DNA of 42,948 nucleotides from Bacteroidales bacterium (GCA_017471965.1 JAFURF010000045.1:1-42948); one strand, 5' to 3'; shown: positions 33,053 through 41,069, counted from the stretch's first letter. The notes: generated from the sequence alone by a model not told the origin. Program-made: numbers and translations.

Positions 33053-34432
33053 TTATTTAAAAAGGATCCGGCAAAGCGACGGAACGTCAGCCACTTTCAC
33101 CACTTCCGGTTTTGCTCCCGCATAGCCTTCAAGACCCTCCAGACTGCTGAAACTTGACACATATATCTTCTTGAAACCAAGTCTGGCCGCCTCGATGATG
33201 CGACGGTCCGTCTGAGCGACCGGACGCACCTCTCCACTAAGACCTATTTCTCCGGCAAAGCAGGTATCAGCGGGTATGGCGAAATCAAAATTCGACGAAA
33301 GAACAGCACTGACCACAGCAAGGTCACACGCAGGATCACTCACCTTAAGGCCTCCGGCCATGTTCAGGAACACATCCTTGACACTGAGTTTGAACCCGGC
33401 TCTCTTCTCCAGCACCGCCAGAAGCATGTTCAGGCGACGCACATCAAAGCCCGTGGCGCTACGCTGCGGAGTACCATATGCAGCAGAACTCACAAGAGCC
33501 TGCACCTCTATCAGGAACGGTCTCGTACCGTCGAGCATAGCACTGACAGCCACTCCACTGAGGCCTTCCTCATGCATCGGTATGAGCATCTCAGAAGGAT
33601 TGCTCACCTCACGCAGTCCCTTGCCCGTCATCTCGAAGACAGCCAGTTCGGATGTGGATCCGAAACGGTTCTTTATGCTCCTGAGAAGACGGTATGTACC
33701 CCTGTTGTCGCCCTCGAACTGGAGCACGACGTCCACTATATGTTCCAGAATCTTCGGCCCGGCGATGCTTCCTTCCTTCGTGATATGTCCTATGAGGATG
33801 ACCGGCACACCTGTCTCCTTGGCAAAACGCAGAAGCATCGCAGCAGTCTCCTTGATCTGGGTAACTGACCCCGGCGAAGACTCGACATTCTGCGAAAACA
33901 TGGTCTGCACCGAATCCACCACCATCAGGTCCGGCATCATCGCACGGGCCTCGGCAATGATGTTCTCCATCAACGTCTCGCTGTATATCATGCAGTTGGC
34001 ATCATCTCCCCCTATGCGGGCCGCGCGCAGTTTCACCTGCTTTGCGCTTTCCTCACCGGTCACATAAAGGGTCTTCAGATGAGGACAATGGAGCGGTATC
34101 TGGAGCGACAGGGTGGACTTTCCGATACCCGGCTCTCCACCTATCAGCACGAGCGATCCCTCGACAAGGCCGCCTCCAAGAATCCTGTCCACTTCGCCGT
34201 TGTTCAGGGAAATACGGTTTTCGACAGAAGAGTCTATATGCGACAACGGCATAGGCTTATGCCCTGAACCTGGCACTGAGACCGATGCGGCACCGGCCTT
34301 CTTTCCTGTCGCAACCGTCTCCTCCACCATTGTGTTCCACTCCCCGCATGCCGGGCACCTGCCCATCCACTTCGGACTCTCATTTCCGCATGACTTGCAG
34401 AACCATACTGTCTTTGTCTTCACTGTCGCCAT
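33053..34432 (-). CDS. radA: DNA repair protein RadA (Sms)
   Basis: The product is 459 residues long, the usual size. It is a hexameric DnaB-like branch-migration helicase used in homologous recombination. A four-Cys zinc finger lies at the N-terminus (C12, C15, C26, C29; the spacer holds KWMGRCPACGEW), Walker A GGEPGIGKST at about 98-107, Walker B LMVVDSVQTM, the RadA-specific KNRFGST motif in the middle, and the C-terminal Lon-like domain (GGLKVSDPACDLAVVSAVLSS, FAGEIGLSGEVRPV). It is preceded by a -7 box at 34450-34457 (TATATTTG on the minus strand), which gives a very short leader. Confidence 0.95.
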   Translation of the reverse strand: MATVKTKTVWFCKSCGNESPKWMGRCPACGEWNTMVEETVATGKKAGAASVSVPGSGHKPMPLSHIDSSVENRISLNNGEVDRILGGGLVEGSLVLIGGEPGIGKSTLSLQIPLHCPHLKTLYVTGEESAKQVKLRAARIGGDDANCMIYSETLMENIIAEARAMMPDLMVVDSVQTMFSQNVESSPGSVTQIKETAAMLLRFAKETGVPVILIGHITKEGSIAGPKILEHIVDVVLQFEGDNRGTYRLLRSIKNRFGSTSELAVFEMTGKGLREVSNPSEMLIPMHEEGLSGVAVSAMLDGTRPFLIEVQALVSSAAYGTPQRSATGFDVRRLNMLLAVLEKRAGFKLSVKDVFLNMAGGLKVSDPACDLAVVSAVLSSNFDFAIPADTCFAGEIGLSGEVRPVAQTDRRIIEAARLGFKKIYVSSFSSLEGLEGYAGAKPEVVKVADVPSLCRILFK

Positions 34433-34449
34433 AGGTCATCTTTTGGATA

Positions 34450-34457
34450 CAAATATA
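34450..34457 (-). promoter_or_regulatory. -7 box of radA
   Basis: Minus strand TATATTTG, 17 bp upstream of the radA start. No clear TTTG at the proper distance was found. Confidence 0.5.
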
Positions 34458-34495
34458 ATCCATTTATAGGAAAAAGTATGGCACATCGCAATAAA

Positions 34496-34525
34496 GAAAG
34501 GACCAGCAACAATGCCAGCCCTTTC
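34496..34525 (-). terminator. Strand-specific terminator of the Cys-rich lipoprotein gene
   Basis: Arms 34496-34507 and 34514-34525 around a 6-base loop. On the minus-strand RNA all 12 positions pair (three as G-U), followed by UUUAU; on the plus strand the same three positions are mismatches. It therefore acts for the minus-strand gene only. Confidence 0.72.
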
Positions 34526-34549
34526 AGGTAACTTCCATTTTGCTACAGA

Positions 34550-34837
34550 TTACTTCTTGCAGCAGTCAGTAGCGGTGCTGTCGCATCCTTCGCAGCACTT
34601 TGTATCATCGCAGCAAGCCTTGTCGCACTCTGCCTTCTTATCACATTCTGCGCACTTTTCCTCAGTGCATTTCTCTTTGCAGCACTCATCCTTGCAGCAT
34701 TTGTCCTCGCAGCACTCGGTCTTCTCACCGCAGCAAGCATCTGTACATTCTGCCTTCTTATTGTTATTGCAACATGAGCATGAAGCAGCAGCAATCATAG
34801 CCGCAACCATCACCATTGACATAAAAACCTTCTTCAT
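34550..34837 (-). CDS. Cysteine-rich small lipoprotein
   Basis: The product is 95 residues long from the ATG at 34837; a TTG two codons upstream is less likely. The signal ends in a lipobox AASC (Cys20). From Cys20 on there are 23 cysteines in 76 residues, mostly as CC pairs spaced by Asp, Glu and Lys (ECCEDKCCKDECCKEKC), with no His, aromatic residue or obvious fold. This suggests metal binding or heavy disulfide use at the cell surface or in the periplasm. Small CC-repeat lipoproteins of this type occur in Bacteroidales without known function. It has its own full promoter and terminator, so it is probably well expressed and independently controlled. Metallothionein-like action is inference. 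Confidence 0.85.
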   Translation of the reverse strand: MKKVFMSMVMVAAMIAAASCSCCNNNKKAECTDACCGEKTECCEDKCCKDECCKEKCTEEKCAECDKKAECDKACCDDTKCCEGCDSTATDCCKK

Positions 34838-34879
34838 AGTCAATCAAATTATTAAAGGGTTAAACAAAACACTAAGTCA

Positions 34880-34911
34880 CAAATTTATAAAAGTCCGCGA
34901 ATAATTGCAAA
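34880..34911 (-). promoter_or_regulatory. Promoter of the Cys-rich lipoprotein gene
   Basis: On the minus strand: TTTG (34911-34908), a 20-bp spacer, TAAATTTG (34887-34880), matching the Bacteroidales consensus at all positions, 42 bp upstream of the start. Confidence 0.82.
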
Positions 34912-34944
34912 TATTTCAATTACTATTTATCGCGCCGTATCTTG

Positions 34945-35436
34945 TTATCTGTCAAGTTCAAAGACTTCCATCGAGTGGATGCGGGCATCTTCTATTTTAA
35001 ATCTGACAGCAGTGCGGACCACATGGAATCCCTGTATTCCGGCCGCTCCCGGATTGATGACAAGCATATCCCGTTTCGGATCCCGCACCACCTTGAGGAT
35101 ATGCGAGTGGCCGCATACGAAGATATCCGGATGGTATGTGTCAATAAGTTGACGTGCCCTGGAGTCGTATCTCCCGGGGTATCCTCCTATATGAGTCATC
35201 AGGACCTTCAGTCCCTCGCACTCGAAGAACCTGTGCAGAGGATGCTCGAATCGGAGGTTATGGTTGTCACAGTTTCCCGCCACTCCGACCAATGGCTTGA
35301 ATGCTGCAATTTCCGCAGCGAGATCCATCCCTCCGCCAAAGTCACCGGCATGCCATATCTGGTCGACCGGTTCAAGGAAATCCCTGAACTGCCGGTCAAA
35401 AACGCCATGGGTATCTGAAATTACTCCTATATACAT
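34945..35436 (-). CDS. YfcE/MJ0936-type metallophosphodiesterase
   Basis: The product is 163 residues long, the usual size of this family. It shows the full set of metal-binding motifs of calcineurin-like phosphoesterases: SDTHG near the N-terminus, HAGDFG, GNCDNHN, THIGGYPG and GHSHI. Members hydrolyse phosphodiester bonds in the cytoplasm; the natural substrate is usually unknown. It is divergent from rsmE, and a -7 box lies at 35491-35498 (TAAATTTG on the minus strand). Confidence 0.9.
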   Translation of the reverse strand: MYIGVISDTHGVFDRQFRDFLEPVDQIWHAGDFGGGMDLAAEIAAFKPLVGVAGNCDNHNLRFEHPLHRFFECEGLKVLMTHIGGYPGRYDSRARQLIDTYHPDIFVCGHSHILKVVRDPKRDMLVINPGAAGIQGFHVVRTAVRFKIEDARIHSMEVFELDR

Positions 35437-35490
35437 ATATAATCCATTTGATGTCTCGACTCACTCCGCCCGCTCTACTTGCAGGAAGGA

Positions 35491-35498
35491 CAAATTTA
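35491..35498 (-). promoter_or_regulatory. -7 box of the YfcE-type gene
   Basis: Minus strand TAAATTTG, 54 bp upstream of the start; no good TTTG partner at 19-21 bp, where a tandem repeat lies instead. Confidence 0.5.
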
Positions 35499-35499
35499 A

Positions 35500-35541
35500 C
35501 ATTTTAAACCGTCATTCTGACATTTTGAACCGTCATTCTGA
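35500..35541. repeat. 21-bp tandem duplication in a divergent promoter gap
   Basis: Two direct copies (35500-35520 and 35521-35541) of a unit ending CGTCATTCTGA differ at one base. The second copy runs on into a REP-like element. The repeat lies between the -7 boxes of the YfcE-type gene and rsmE. Confidence 0.85.
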
Positions 35542-35556
35542 ACGAAGTGAAGAATC
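35531..35556 (+). repeat. REP-like element 1 (intergenic)
   Basis: The words GTCATTCTGAACGAAGTG and AAGAATC belong to a widespread short interspersed repeat family (consensus of the form GTCATyCTGAGCGnAGCGAAGrATC). Two further copies occur at 36060-36086 and 36926-36960. Confidence 0.7.
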
Positions 35557-35563
35557 TTTTATG

Positions 35564-35571
35564 TAAGTTTG
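35564..35571 (+). promoter_or_regulatory. -7 box of rsmE
   Basis: TAAGTTTG fits TAnnTTTG, 20 bp before the rsmE start. A start upstream of it, within the REP-like element, is therefore unlikely. Confidence 0.5.
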
Positions 35572-35591
35572 CATCCATAAATCCGAATCCC

Positions 35592-36344
35592 ATGGAACTT
35601 TTCTACTCCCACGACATAGAAGGCGGCATCTGCCGTCTGGACCAGGACGAATCCGGCCATTGTGTGAAGGTGCTCCGGCATCGTAGCGGTGACGAGATTG
35701 CAGTCATCGACGGGTGTGGCACTCTATACCATTGCCGCATAACCTCCGACAGTCCCAAGGGAGTCGAGGCCATGGTGCTCTCCTGCGAGGAAAACTGGGG
35801 CGCACACCCTTACCGTCTGCATATGGCGGTATGCCCTACCAAGAACAACGACAGATACGAATGGTTCGCAGAAAAGGCTTGTGAGATAGGCCTGGATGAG
35901 ATATCACCTGTGATCGGAGAGCATTCCGAAAGACGTGTCTTCAAGACGGCGCGCATAGAGAAGATCCTTGTGAGTGCGGCCAAGCAGTCGTTGAAGGCTT
36001 CCGTGCCAGTGGTCCATGAGCCGGTGTCGGTGAAGGAGTTCATTCTGAAGCATGGAAGGAGATCCTTCGCTGACGCTCAGGATGACAGATTGTTGCTGAT
36101 TGCATATTGCTTTGAGGATGAGAAGGTTCCGCGCAGAAGCATCAAGGAAGTGCTTGACGGATATGAAGGTCAGGAAATCATTGTGCTGATCGGCCCTGAG
36201 GGCGATTTCTCCAAGGCAGAAGCCGACCTGGCCCTCGCCAACGGCTTCATTCCGGTCCATCTCGGTGCCTCCCGCCTGCGCACAGAGACCGCTGCCCTCA
36301 CCGCCGTCTCTGCAGCCTATTTCCGGATGATCTCGATGGAGTAG
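35592..36344 (+). CDS. rsmE: 16S rRNA m3U1498 methyltransferase RsmE, with in-frame REP insertion
   Basis: The product is 250 residues long from the ATG at 35592 (MELFYSHDIEG). It methylates N3 of U1498 in 16S rRNA with S-adenosylmethionine. SPOUT-fold motifs: an N-terminal PUA-like part (HCVKVLRHRSGDEIAVIDG), CPTKNNDRYEWFAEKACEIG, then GPEGDFSKAE (191-200) and LRTETA (219-224) of the knotted cofactor site. Residues 158-165 read SFADAQDD, the translation of a REP-like element; here it sits in a loop between helix and strand and adds roughly ten residues. The last 28 bp overlap the convergent tsaC gene. Despite the insertion all catalytic motifs are intact. Confidence 0.92.
   Translation: MELFYSHDIEGGICRLDQDESGHCVKVLRHRSGDEIAVIDGCGTLYHCRITSDSPKGVEAMVLSCEENWGAHPYRLHMAVCPTKNNDRYEWFAEKACEIGLDEISPVIGEHSERRVFKTARIEKILVSAAKQSLKASVPVVHEPVSVKEFILKHGRRSFADAQDDRLLLIAYCFEDEKVPRRSIKEVLDGYEGQEIIVLIGPEGDFSKAEADLALANGFIPVHLGASRLRTETAALTAVSAAYFRMISME
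36060..36086 (-). repeat. REP-like element 2, inside rsmE
   Basis: On the minus strand it reads GTCATCCTGAGCGTC and then AGCGAAGGATCT. The same family as the copy at 35531, but in opposite orientation and in frame within rsmE. Confidence 0.8.
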
Positions 36345-36907
36345 TCCAGGCCGACCTTGATGATGGATGAGGATTGGCCGGTGGAACCTTTTTCATATGA
36401 CGGATCCACGATGTGATCGACGGCCTCACGCACTTCCGACGAGATTTCCGCGAATTTCTTAGGCGTCGGCTCTCCTGAAATGTTTGCCGAAGTCGATACT
36501 ATCGGACGTCCGAGACGATGCACCAGTTGGCGGCAGAAGTCCATCATCGGTATGCGGATGCCGACTGTGCCGTCTTCCGCCACGGTGTTATAGGCCAGAA
36601 GACTGTTGCTGCGTTTTGAATCTTCTCCGACGACGGCACCGGGATAGATGATGGTCATAGGCTTGTCGTTCACCTCCACCAGTTGGATGGCCATTTCAGG
36701 AACTTCCTTGACATATCTGCATATCATGTCCATATCACTGGCCAGAAGGACCAGGGACTTGCTGTCCGAGCGTTTCTTTATGGCATAGACTTTCGCCACC
36801 GCCTCGGGATCCGTGGCATCGCAGCCGATTCCCCACACGGTGTCTGTCGGATAGAGGATGATGCCGCCTTTACGCAACACTTCCAGGGCTTTCTGTATTT
36901 CTTCCAT
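36317..36907 (-). CDS. tsaC: L-threonylcarbamoyladenylate synthase (Sua5/YciO/YrdC family)
   Basis: The product is 196 residues long. It makes threonylcarbamoyl-AMP from threonine, bicarbonate and ATP, the first step of the t6A modification of ANN-decoding tRNAs. Family signatures: GGIILYPTDTVWGIGCDA near the N-terminus, VYAIKKRSDSKSLVLLAS (KRS motif), PMTIIYPG, and the C-terminal PIVSTSANISGEPTPKKFAEI. It is the shorter TsaC form without the Sua5 C-terminal domain. It is the last gene of the minus-strand group that starts with the 101-residue protein and mutL, and its 3' end overlaps rsmE by 28 bp. Confidence 0.92.
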   Translation of the reverse strand: MEEIQKALEVLRKGGIILYPTDTVWGIGCDATDPEAVAKVYAIKKRSDSKSLVLLASDMDMICRYVKEVPEMAIQLVEVNDKPMTIIYPGAVVGEDSKRSNSLLAYNTVAEDGTVGIRIPMMDFCRQLVHRLGRPIVSTSANISGEPTPKKFAEISSEVREAVDHIVDPSYEKGSTGQSSSIIKVGLDYSIEIIRK

Positions 36908-36925
36908 AATCGGTTCATTTATTCA

Positions 36926-36960
36926 GATCCTCATGTCGCCTTCCGGCTCCTCAGGATGAC
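36926..36960 (-). repeat. REP-like element 3, between tsaC and the EEP gene
   Basis: Minus strand GTCATCCTGAGGAGCCGGAA and then a CGACATGAGGATC end; it forms an imperfect hairpin and fills most of the 56-bp gap between two same-strand genes. Confidence 0.72.
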
Positions 36961-36963
36961 GTT

Positions 36964-38085
36964 CTACAGTTCAATTGATGCTACTACCGGGTAGTGGTCC
37001 GAGAAACCGAGCCGCGGAATCGAATGATCAATTCCCTTGCACCTCTCCGGGAAAAGGACATAGTCGATTCTCAAGACCGGCCACAGGGCAGCATAGGTGG
37101 CCCCGAAACCACGACCGGATTCAATAAAGGCATCTTTCCTGCCACGGGTCATACGATAATAGGTATATGACATCGGATTGTCATTGAAATCTCCGCACAC
37201 AAACGCCTCTACAGGGCATTTCTCAATGTCATCGAAAACTTTGTCCACCTGCTTGGGCCGTCTTGTGATGGAGCGTTTCATCTTGATGCCGGTCTCAGCG
37301 AAAACGCCCTTGTCTCTGCCGGCGATCGCCCGCATGATACCGGACAGGGAAATATTATAACTTTCAAAATGACAATTATACACACGGAAACTTCTTCCAT
37401 ATGCGGAATAGTCCGTATAGATGGCAAGATTGGCGCTGTTCTCGAACTTTATCACCCCCTTCGCATTGACCGGAAGACGGCTTAACGTCACATTGCCGAA
37501 AGCACCGCGTCCGGTAGGGAAAAGGTAGTATTCCGCCTTGTAATCAGGCATCCTTCGTTCAAGAGCCGACTTGACCTCTTCTACAGCATCGGTATGGAAC
37601 TCCTGGAGGCATATGATGTCTGCATCCTGCGACTCCAGAAAGGAGAATACGGAATCGGCGCACTCCGAACGGCTGCCGATGTTCCCGTCGTCAAGGGCGA
37701 ATCTGCCGACATTGTAGGAGATGACCTTTATGACATTGCCTGTATGGGACATACGCGCTATGCGCTCTTCCTCCGAGTCCATCCTTACATATCTTCCGAC
37801 AAAGAAAAATGCAGGCAGGAGGGCCAGAAGAGGAATCATGAACGACTTGGAACGGCGCTTTATCGCCCATAGAAGAAGGATGAGGTTGACTATGGAAAGA
37901 GGGACGAAGAAGATTCCGACAAGAGATATGAGCCAGACCTTGGCTGGATTCACGACAATGGATGCGTATGACAGGATCAGAAGTCCCGCCACGATCATCA
38001 TCAGCACACGTGAAGTGAGTCCGAAGAACCAGTTGCGTCTCTTCGGCTTCACCGCCTTGCCTGTCTTTCTTGTCTTCTTTGCCAT
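36964..38085 (-). CDS. Membrane-anchored endonuclease/exonuclease/phosphatase (EEP) family hydrolase
   Basis: The product is 373 residues long. A basic N-terminus (MAKKTRKTGKAVKPKRRN) is followed by three hydrophobic segments at about 25-45, 50-72 and 80-97. The EEP domain then fills the rest: VISYNVGRF, DIICLQEFHTD (catalytic Glu), VYNCHFES, VEAFVCGDFNDNPMSYTYY and the final GFSDHYPVVASIEL. The catalytic side probably faces the periplasm, given the number of membrane spans. Substrate unknown: nucleic acid, phospholipid or sugar phosphate are all used by this superfamily. It lies 9 bp after the rhomboid gene in the same operon, an arrangement that points to joint expression. Confidence 0.87.
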   Translation of the reverse strand: MAKKTRKTGKAVKPKRRNWFFGLTSRVLMMIVAGLLILSYASIVVNPAKVWLISLVGIFFVPLSIVNLILLLWAIKRRSKSFMIPLLALLPAFFFVGRYVRMDSEEERIARMSHTGNVIKVISYNVGRFALDDGNIGSRSECADSVFSFLESQDADIICLQEFHTDAVEEVKSALERRMPDYKAEYYLFPTGRGAFGNVTLSRLPVNAKGVIKFENSANLAIYTDYSAYGRSFRVYNCHFESYNISLSGIMRAIAGRDKGVFAETGIKMKRSITRRPKQVDKVFDDIEKCPVEAFVCGDFNDNPMSYTYYRMTRGRKDAFIESGRGFGATYAALWPVLRIDYVLFPERCKGIDHSIPRLGFSDHYPVVASIEL

Positions 38086-38094
38086 GGGTCAGGA

Positions 38095-38799
38095 TCAAAA
38101 GTCTCTGCCGTACAGTTTATGGGTCTTTTTCCAGTAGATTATCAGAATGTAGCCGAATATGAGTCCTCCAAGATGGGCGAAATGGGCGATGCCGCCGCCT
38201 GTACCGGTCACTCCTGTCAGAAGTTCTATAGCGGCGAAAATCAGGACGAACCATTTGGCTTTCATGGTCACAGGAGGAAATACCAGCGACATGAGGGCAT
38301 CAGGATACAGCATCGCAAAGCCCATGAGGACTCCATATATCGCACCGGAAGCACCCACGGTCGGGGTCATCTTGAGAGCATGTATCTTGGCCTGGGCTGC
38401 CATCGAGCCTTCCGCCACCTGCGACATCCATGTATTCATCTGCAGATATTCCACACCTGTATGCACCAGAGCGGCTCCAAGTCCGGTGACAAAGTAGAAT
38501 ATCAGGAACTTCTTGGCCCCCCACCTCTCTTCAAGGACACGCCCGAAGAAATAGAGGGTGTACATGTTGAAGAAAAGGTGGAAGAAGCCGCCATGCATGA
38601 ACATATGCGTGACAGGCTGCCACCAGTGGAAGAACGGCGAGGTAGGATAGAACAACGCGAACTTCTCATACATGAAGTTCTCGTTCAACGCCGTCATTAT
38701 CCAGATACATACATTTATCAGGATAATGTTCTTTGTTGCTGCAGGAATACTTGAAAGGAAGCCTCCGCCTCCCCTGTTGTCATAGGAATAATAACTCAT
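38095..38799 (-). CDS. Rhomboid-family intramembrane serine protease
   Basis: The product is 234 residues long with about six membrane segments. The rhomboid signatures are present: HMFMHGGFFHLFFNMYTLYFFG in the second segment, the catalytic Ser151 in GASGAIYG, and the catalytic His209 in FAHLGGLIFG. The protease cuts membrane-spanning proteins within the bilayer. The insertion between segments 3 and 4 (MNTWMSQVAEGSMAAQAKIHALKM) is longer than in GlpG. The gene lies 2 bp after mutL and 9 bp before the EEP gene; a TGA/ATG-like close spacing supports one transcript. Substrates unknown. Confidence 0.92.
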   Translation of the reverse strand: MSYYSYDNRGGGGFLSSIPAATKNIILINVCIWIMTALNENFMYEKFALFYPTSPFFHWWQPVTHMFMHGGFFHLFFNMYTLYFFGRVLEERWGAKKFLIFYFVTGLGAALVHTGVEYLQMNTWMSQVAEGSMAAQAKIHALKMTPTVGASGAIYGVLMGFAMLYPDALMSLVFPPVTMKAKWFVLIFAAIELLTGVTGTGGGIAHFAHLGGLIFGYILIIYWKKTHKLYGRDF

Positions 38800-38801
38800 T
38801 T

Positions 38802-40727
38802 CTAAAATTTCTTGTCAATTTCATCCGTCGGGATGATGGTCATGATTCTTTTGCCTGTGCTGGTAAACTCCGGATTTGCACTGGCAAGCAAACGGTCAAT
38901 CAACCTCTGTGCCTCAGCAGGATTTGTGACAGGATCTCCACTCAATGCGCCCAATCTTGCGAACCTGGATGCCAGATTGGCAGTCATCACCTCTTCAAGG
39001 GCACTATGACCGTCGGCAAGGATGAGCAGAAGGTCAGAAACCATCGCCTGCACCTTTCCCGCCTCTGCACTGTAGCCTTCAGGTACTCCGTTCACCACTA
39101 TCGTGTCAGTTCCGAAAGGTGCAATATCGAAACCGAGACCAGCCAGCGTATCGGAATGCTCTTCAAAAAGGCACATGTTCTCCACGCCCACCTGAACCGT
39201 GACAGGGAAGAGGGCCGTCTGGGTAGCATGTCCGTTTCGCGAAAGTGCATCAAGAAAACGGTCATAAAGGATACGCTCCATGGCACGTACCGTATTCACC
39301 ACCATAAGGCCGCTCCGGGCCGTAGTGACCACATATTTCCCACTGAGCGTCAGGACTGAACGTGTCGGGGTAAGTTTATCTTCAAAAAGTTTTCCGTAAT
39401 CGTCGCGTCGCTCTATGAAACGGCTCGTATCCATACCGTAACCGGCCGGTTTCCTTGCCTCAAATCCGTCTGCAGCGGCAGTCCAGTCGTCACCGAAAGT
39501 ACCTCCGAATCCGGTGTTCCCGGTCTCTTGTGCGCCTGAGCCAAAAGAGGTCGGAGCGCCGGGGACGAATGTATTTGAGAACGGAGAATCCACAGACTGG
39601 AACCCGTCATTGTCGAACGGATTATATGTCGGATCCACTCCCAGCTTCGGTTCATCGAAACCTCTGAACTCATCGAAACTCTTGCCGAAGGCCGGGATGT
39701 CAGGCACACCCTCGCGGTCGAAATCGATGCTTTCGCCGAAGGAGTTCTTCCCGAGAGTCTCCTTTATGCACGCATACAATATCTGGAAGATGACGCTGTC
39801 GTCCTCGAACTTGATTTCCGTCTTCGTAGGGTGGATGTTTACGTCCACCGACTGCGGGTCGATGTCCATATATATGAAATAGGCCGGAGTCACTCCGTCC
39901 GGGATGAGGTTTTCATATGCCTTCATCACCGCCTTATGCAGATACGGACTGCGGAAATATCGTCCGTTCACGAAGAAATACTGATTGCCCAGACCCTTCT
40001 TCGACGCCTCGGGACGGCCCACAAAACCGTAAATGCTCACGACGGAAGTCTCCGCCTGGATGTCCACCACGTCCTTCACCACATTGGCGCCCAGAAGGTC
40101 CTGTACCCTGAACTTCAACGACTTGGCAGGCCTGAGGACATACACATCCTTGCCGTTATGGGTAAGGGTGAAACCTATGTCCGGACGGGTCATGGCGACG
40201 CGGATGAATTCCGTCACGATGTGCTTGAATTCGACGTTGTCCGATTTGAGGAACTTGCGGCGCGCCGGAACGTTGTAGAAGAGGTTGCGGACGCTGAAGT
40301 TGGCTCCACGAGGGGCGGCGGTTTCAGATGTGGCTAGATGCTGCGAGTCTGCGAATTCGACCTGACATCCCACCTCGTCGTCCTCACGACGGGTCTTGAG
40401 GGTCACTTCAGCCACTGCCGCTATCGAAGCCAGAGCCTCTCCGCGGAAGCCGAAGGTCATGATGTTCTGAAGGTCTTCCGCAGTCTGGAGTTTGGACGTC
40501 GCATGCCTTTCGAAGCATAGGACGGCCTGATCCGGAGACATGCCGCATCCGTTGTCGATGACCTGGATGAGGGTGCGTCCGGCATCCTGTATCACTACGG
40601 TCACCTGGTCCGCGCCCGCATCAACGGCATTCTCCATGAGTTCCTTCACCACGGATGCAGGTCTCTGGACGACCTCTCCCGCGGCTATCATGTTTGCTAT
40701 ATTGCTTGGTAATATCCTTATATCCAT
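38802..40727 (-). CDS. mutL: DNA mismatch repair protein MutL
   Basis: The product is 641 residues long. It links MutS mismatch recognition to strand removal. N-terminal GHKL ATPase motifs: IAAGEVVQRPASVVKELMENAVDAGA, VIDNGCGMS, FGFRGEALASIAAVAEV and DVNIHPTKTEIKF. The linker is about 110 residues, rich in Gly, Ser, Phe and Asp. In the C-terminal dimerisation domain the place where many MutL proteins have DQHAxxER reads NTVRAMERILYDRF, so the metal-binding Asp, Gln and His of the nuclease site are absent. Start ATG 40727 gives the standard MDIRILPSNIA. The gene follows a 101-residue membrane protein gene by 36 bp and precedes rhomboid by 2 bp. Confidence 0.95.
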   Translation of the reverse strand: MDIRILPSNIANMIAAGEVVQRPASVVKELMENAVDAGADQVTVVIQDAGRTLIQVIDNGCGMSPDQAVLCFERHATSKLQTAEDLQNIMTFGFRGEALASIAAVAEVTLKTRREDDEVGCQVEFADSQHLATSETAAPRGANFSVRNLFYNVPARRKFLKSDNVEFKHIVTEFIRVAMTRPDIGFTLTHNGKDVYVLRPAKSLKFRVQDLLGANVVKDVVDIQAETSVVSIYGFVGRPEASKKGLGNQYFFVNGRYFRSPYLHKAVMKAYENLIPDGVTPAYFIYMDIDPQSVDVNIHPTKTEIKFEDDSVIFQILYACIKETLGKNSFGESIDFDREGVPDIPAFGKSFDEFRGFDEPKLGVDPTYNPFDNDGFQSVDSPFSNTFVPGAPTSFGSGAQETGNTGFGGTFGDDWTAAADGFEARKPAGYGMDTSRFIERRDDYGKLFEDKLTPTRSVLTLSGKYVVTTARSGLMVVNTVRAMERILYDRFLDALSRNGHATQTALFPVTVQVGVENMCLFEEHSDTLAGLGFDIAPFGTDTIVVNGVPEGYSAEAGKVQAMVSDLLLILADGHSALEEVMTANLASRFARLGALSGDPVTNPAEAQRLIDRLLASANPEFTSTGKRIMTIIPTDEIDKKF

Positions 40728-40763
40728 GTTCTTTCTGGGATAAACGGGGTCCGTCTCGGAAGG

Positions 40764-41069
40764 CTACTGTCCGAGCGAGTCTATCAGGATAGGGAAATAC
40801 TTGAAGAGAAGGAACATCACGGCTATCAGAAGTATCATTGTGACAATGCCGAGAGTCTTCTGGTTGCGGCTCACGTCCTTTGTCCTCTGGTAGTTGCCGT
40901 CGCGCAGACTTCCCTTGACATGCTGACCGGGAACGTATTTTTCCTCTTTTGGCTTTGTGAAATCGCCATACTTCTTTCTGCGCTCTTCCGCCTCAGGGTC
41001 ATAGAAACGAGGCCTGTAATTGAACTTGCGGACCTCCTGTGTCCCGAAGAAATTGAAACTGAATCCCAT
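40764..41069 (-). CDS. Small membrane protein of unknown function upstream of mutL
   Basis: The product is 101 residues long. It begins MGFSFNFFGTQEVRKFNYRPRFYDPEAEERRKKYG, a basic soluble stretch, and ends in one hydrophobic segment at about residues 72-95, so it is probably a C-terminally anchored inner-membrane protein with the N-terminus in the cytoplasm. Small proteins with this opening are common in Bacteroidales, where I know of no assigned function. It is the first gene of the mutL group. A -7 box (TAAATTTG on the minus strand) lies at 41209-41216, giving a leader of about 130 nt. Confidence 0.75.
   Translation of the reverse strand: MGFSFNFFGTQEVRKFNYRPRFYDPEAEERRKKYGDFTKPKEEKYVPGQHVKGSLRDGNYQRTKDVSRNQKTLGIVTMILLIAVMFLLFKYFPILIDSLGQ

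Noticed and set aside
35547-35591. Longer rsmE start at 35547
   Set aside because: It begins with a GTG inside the REP-like element and precedes the -7 box; the ATG at 35592 gives the normal RsmE N-terminus.
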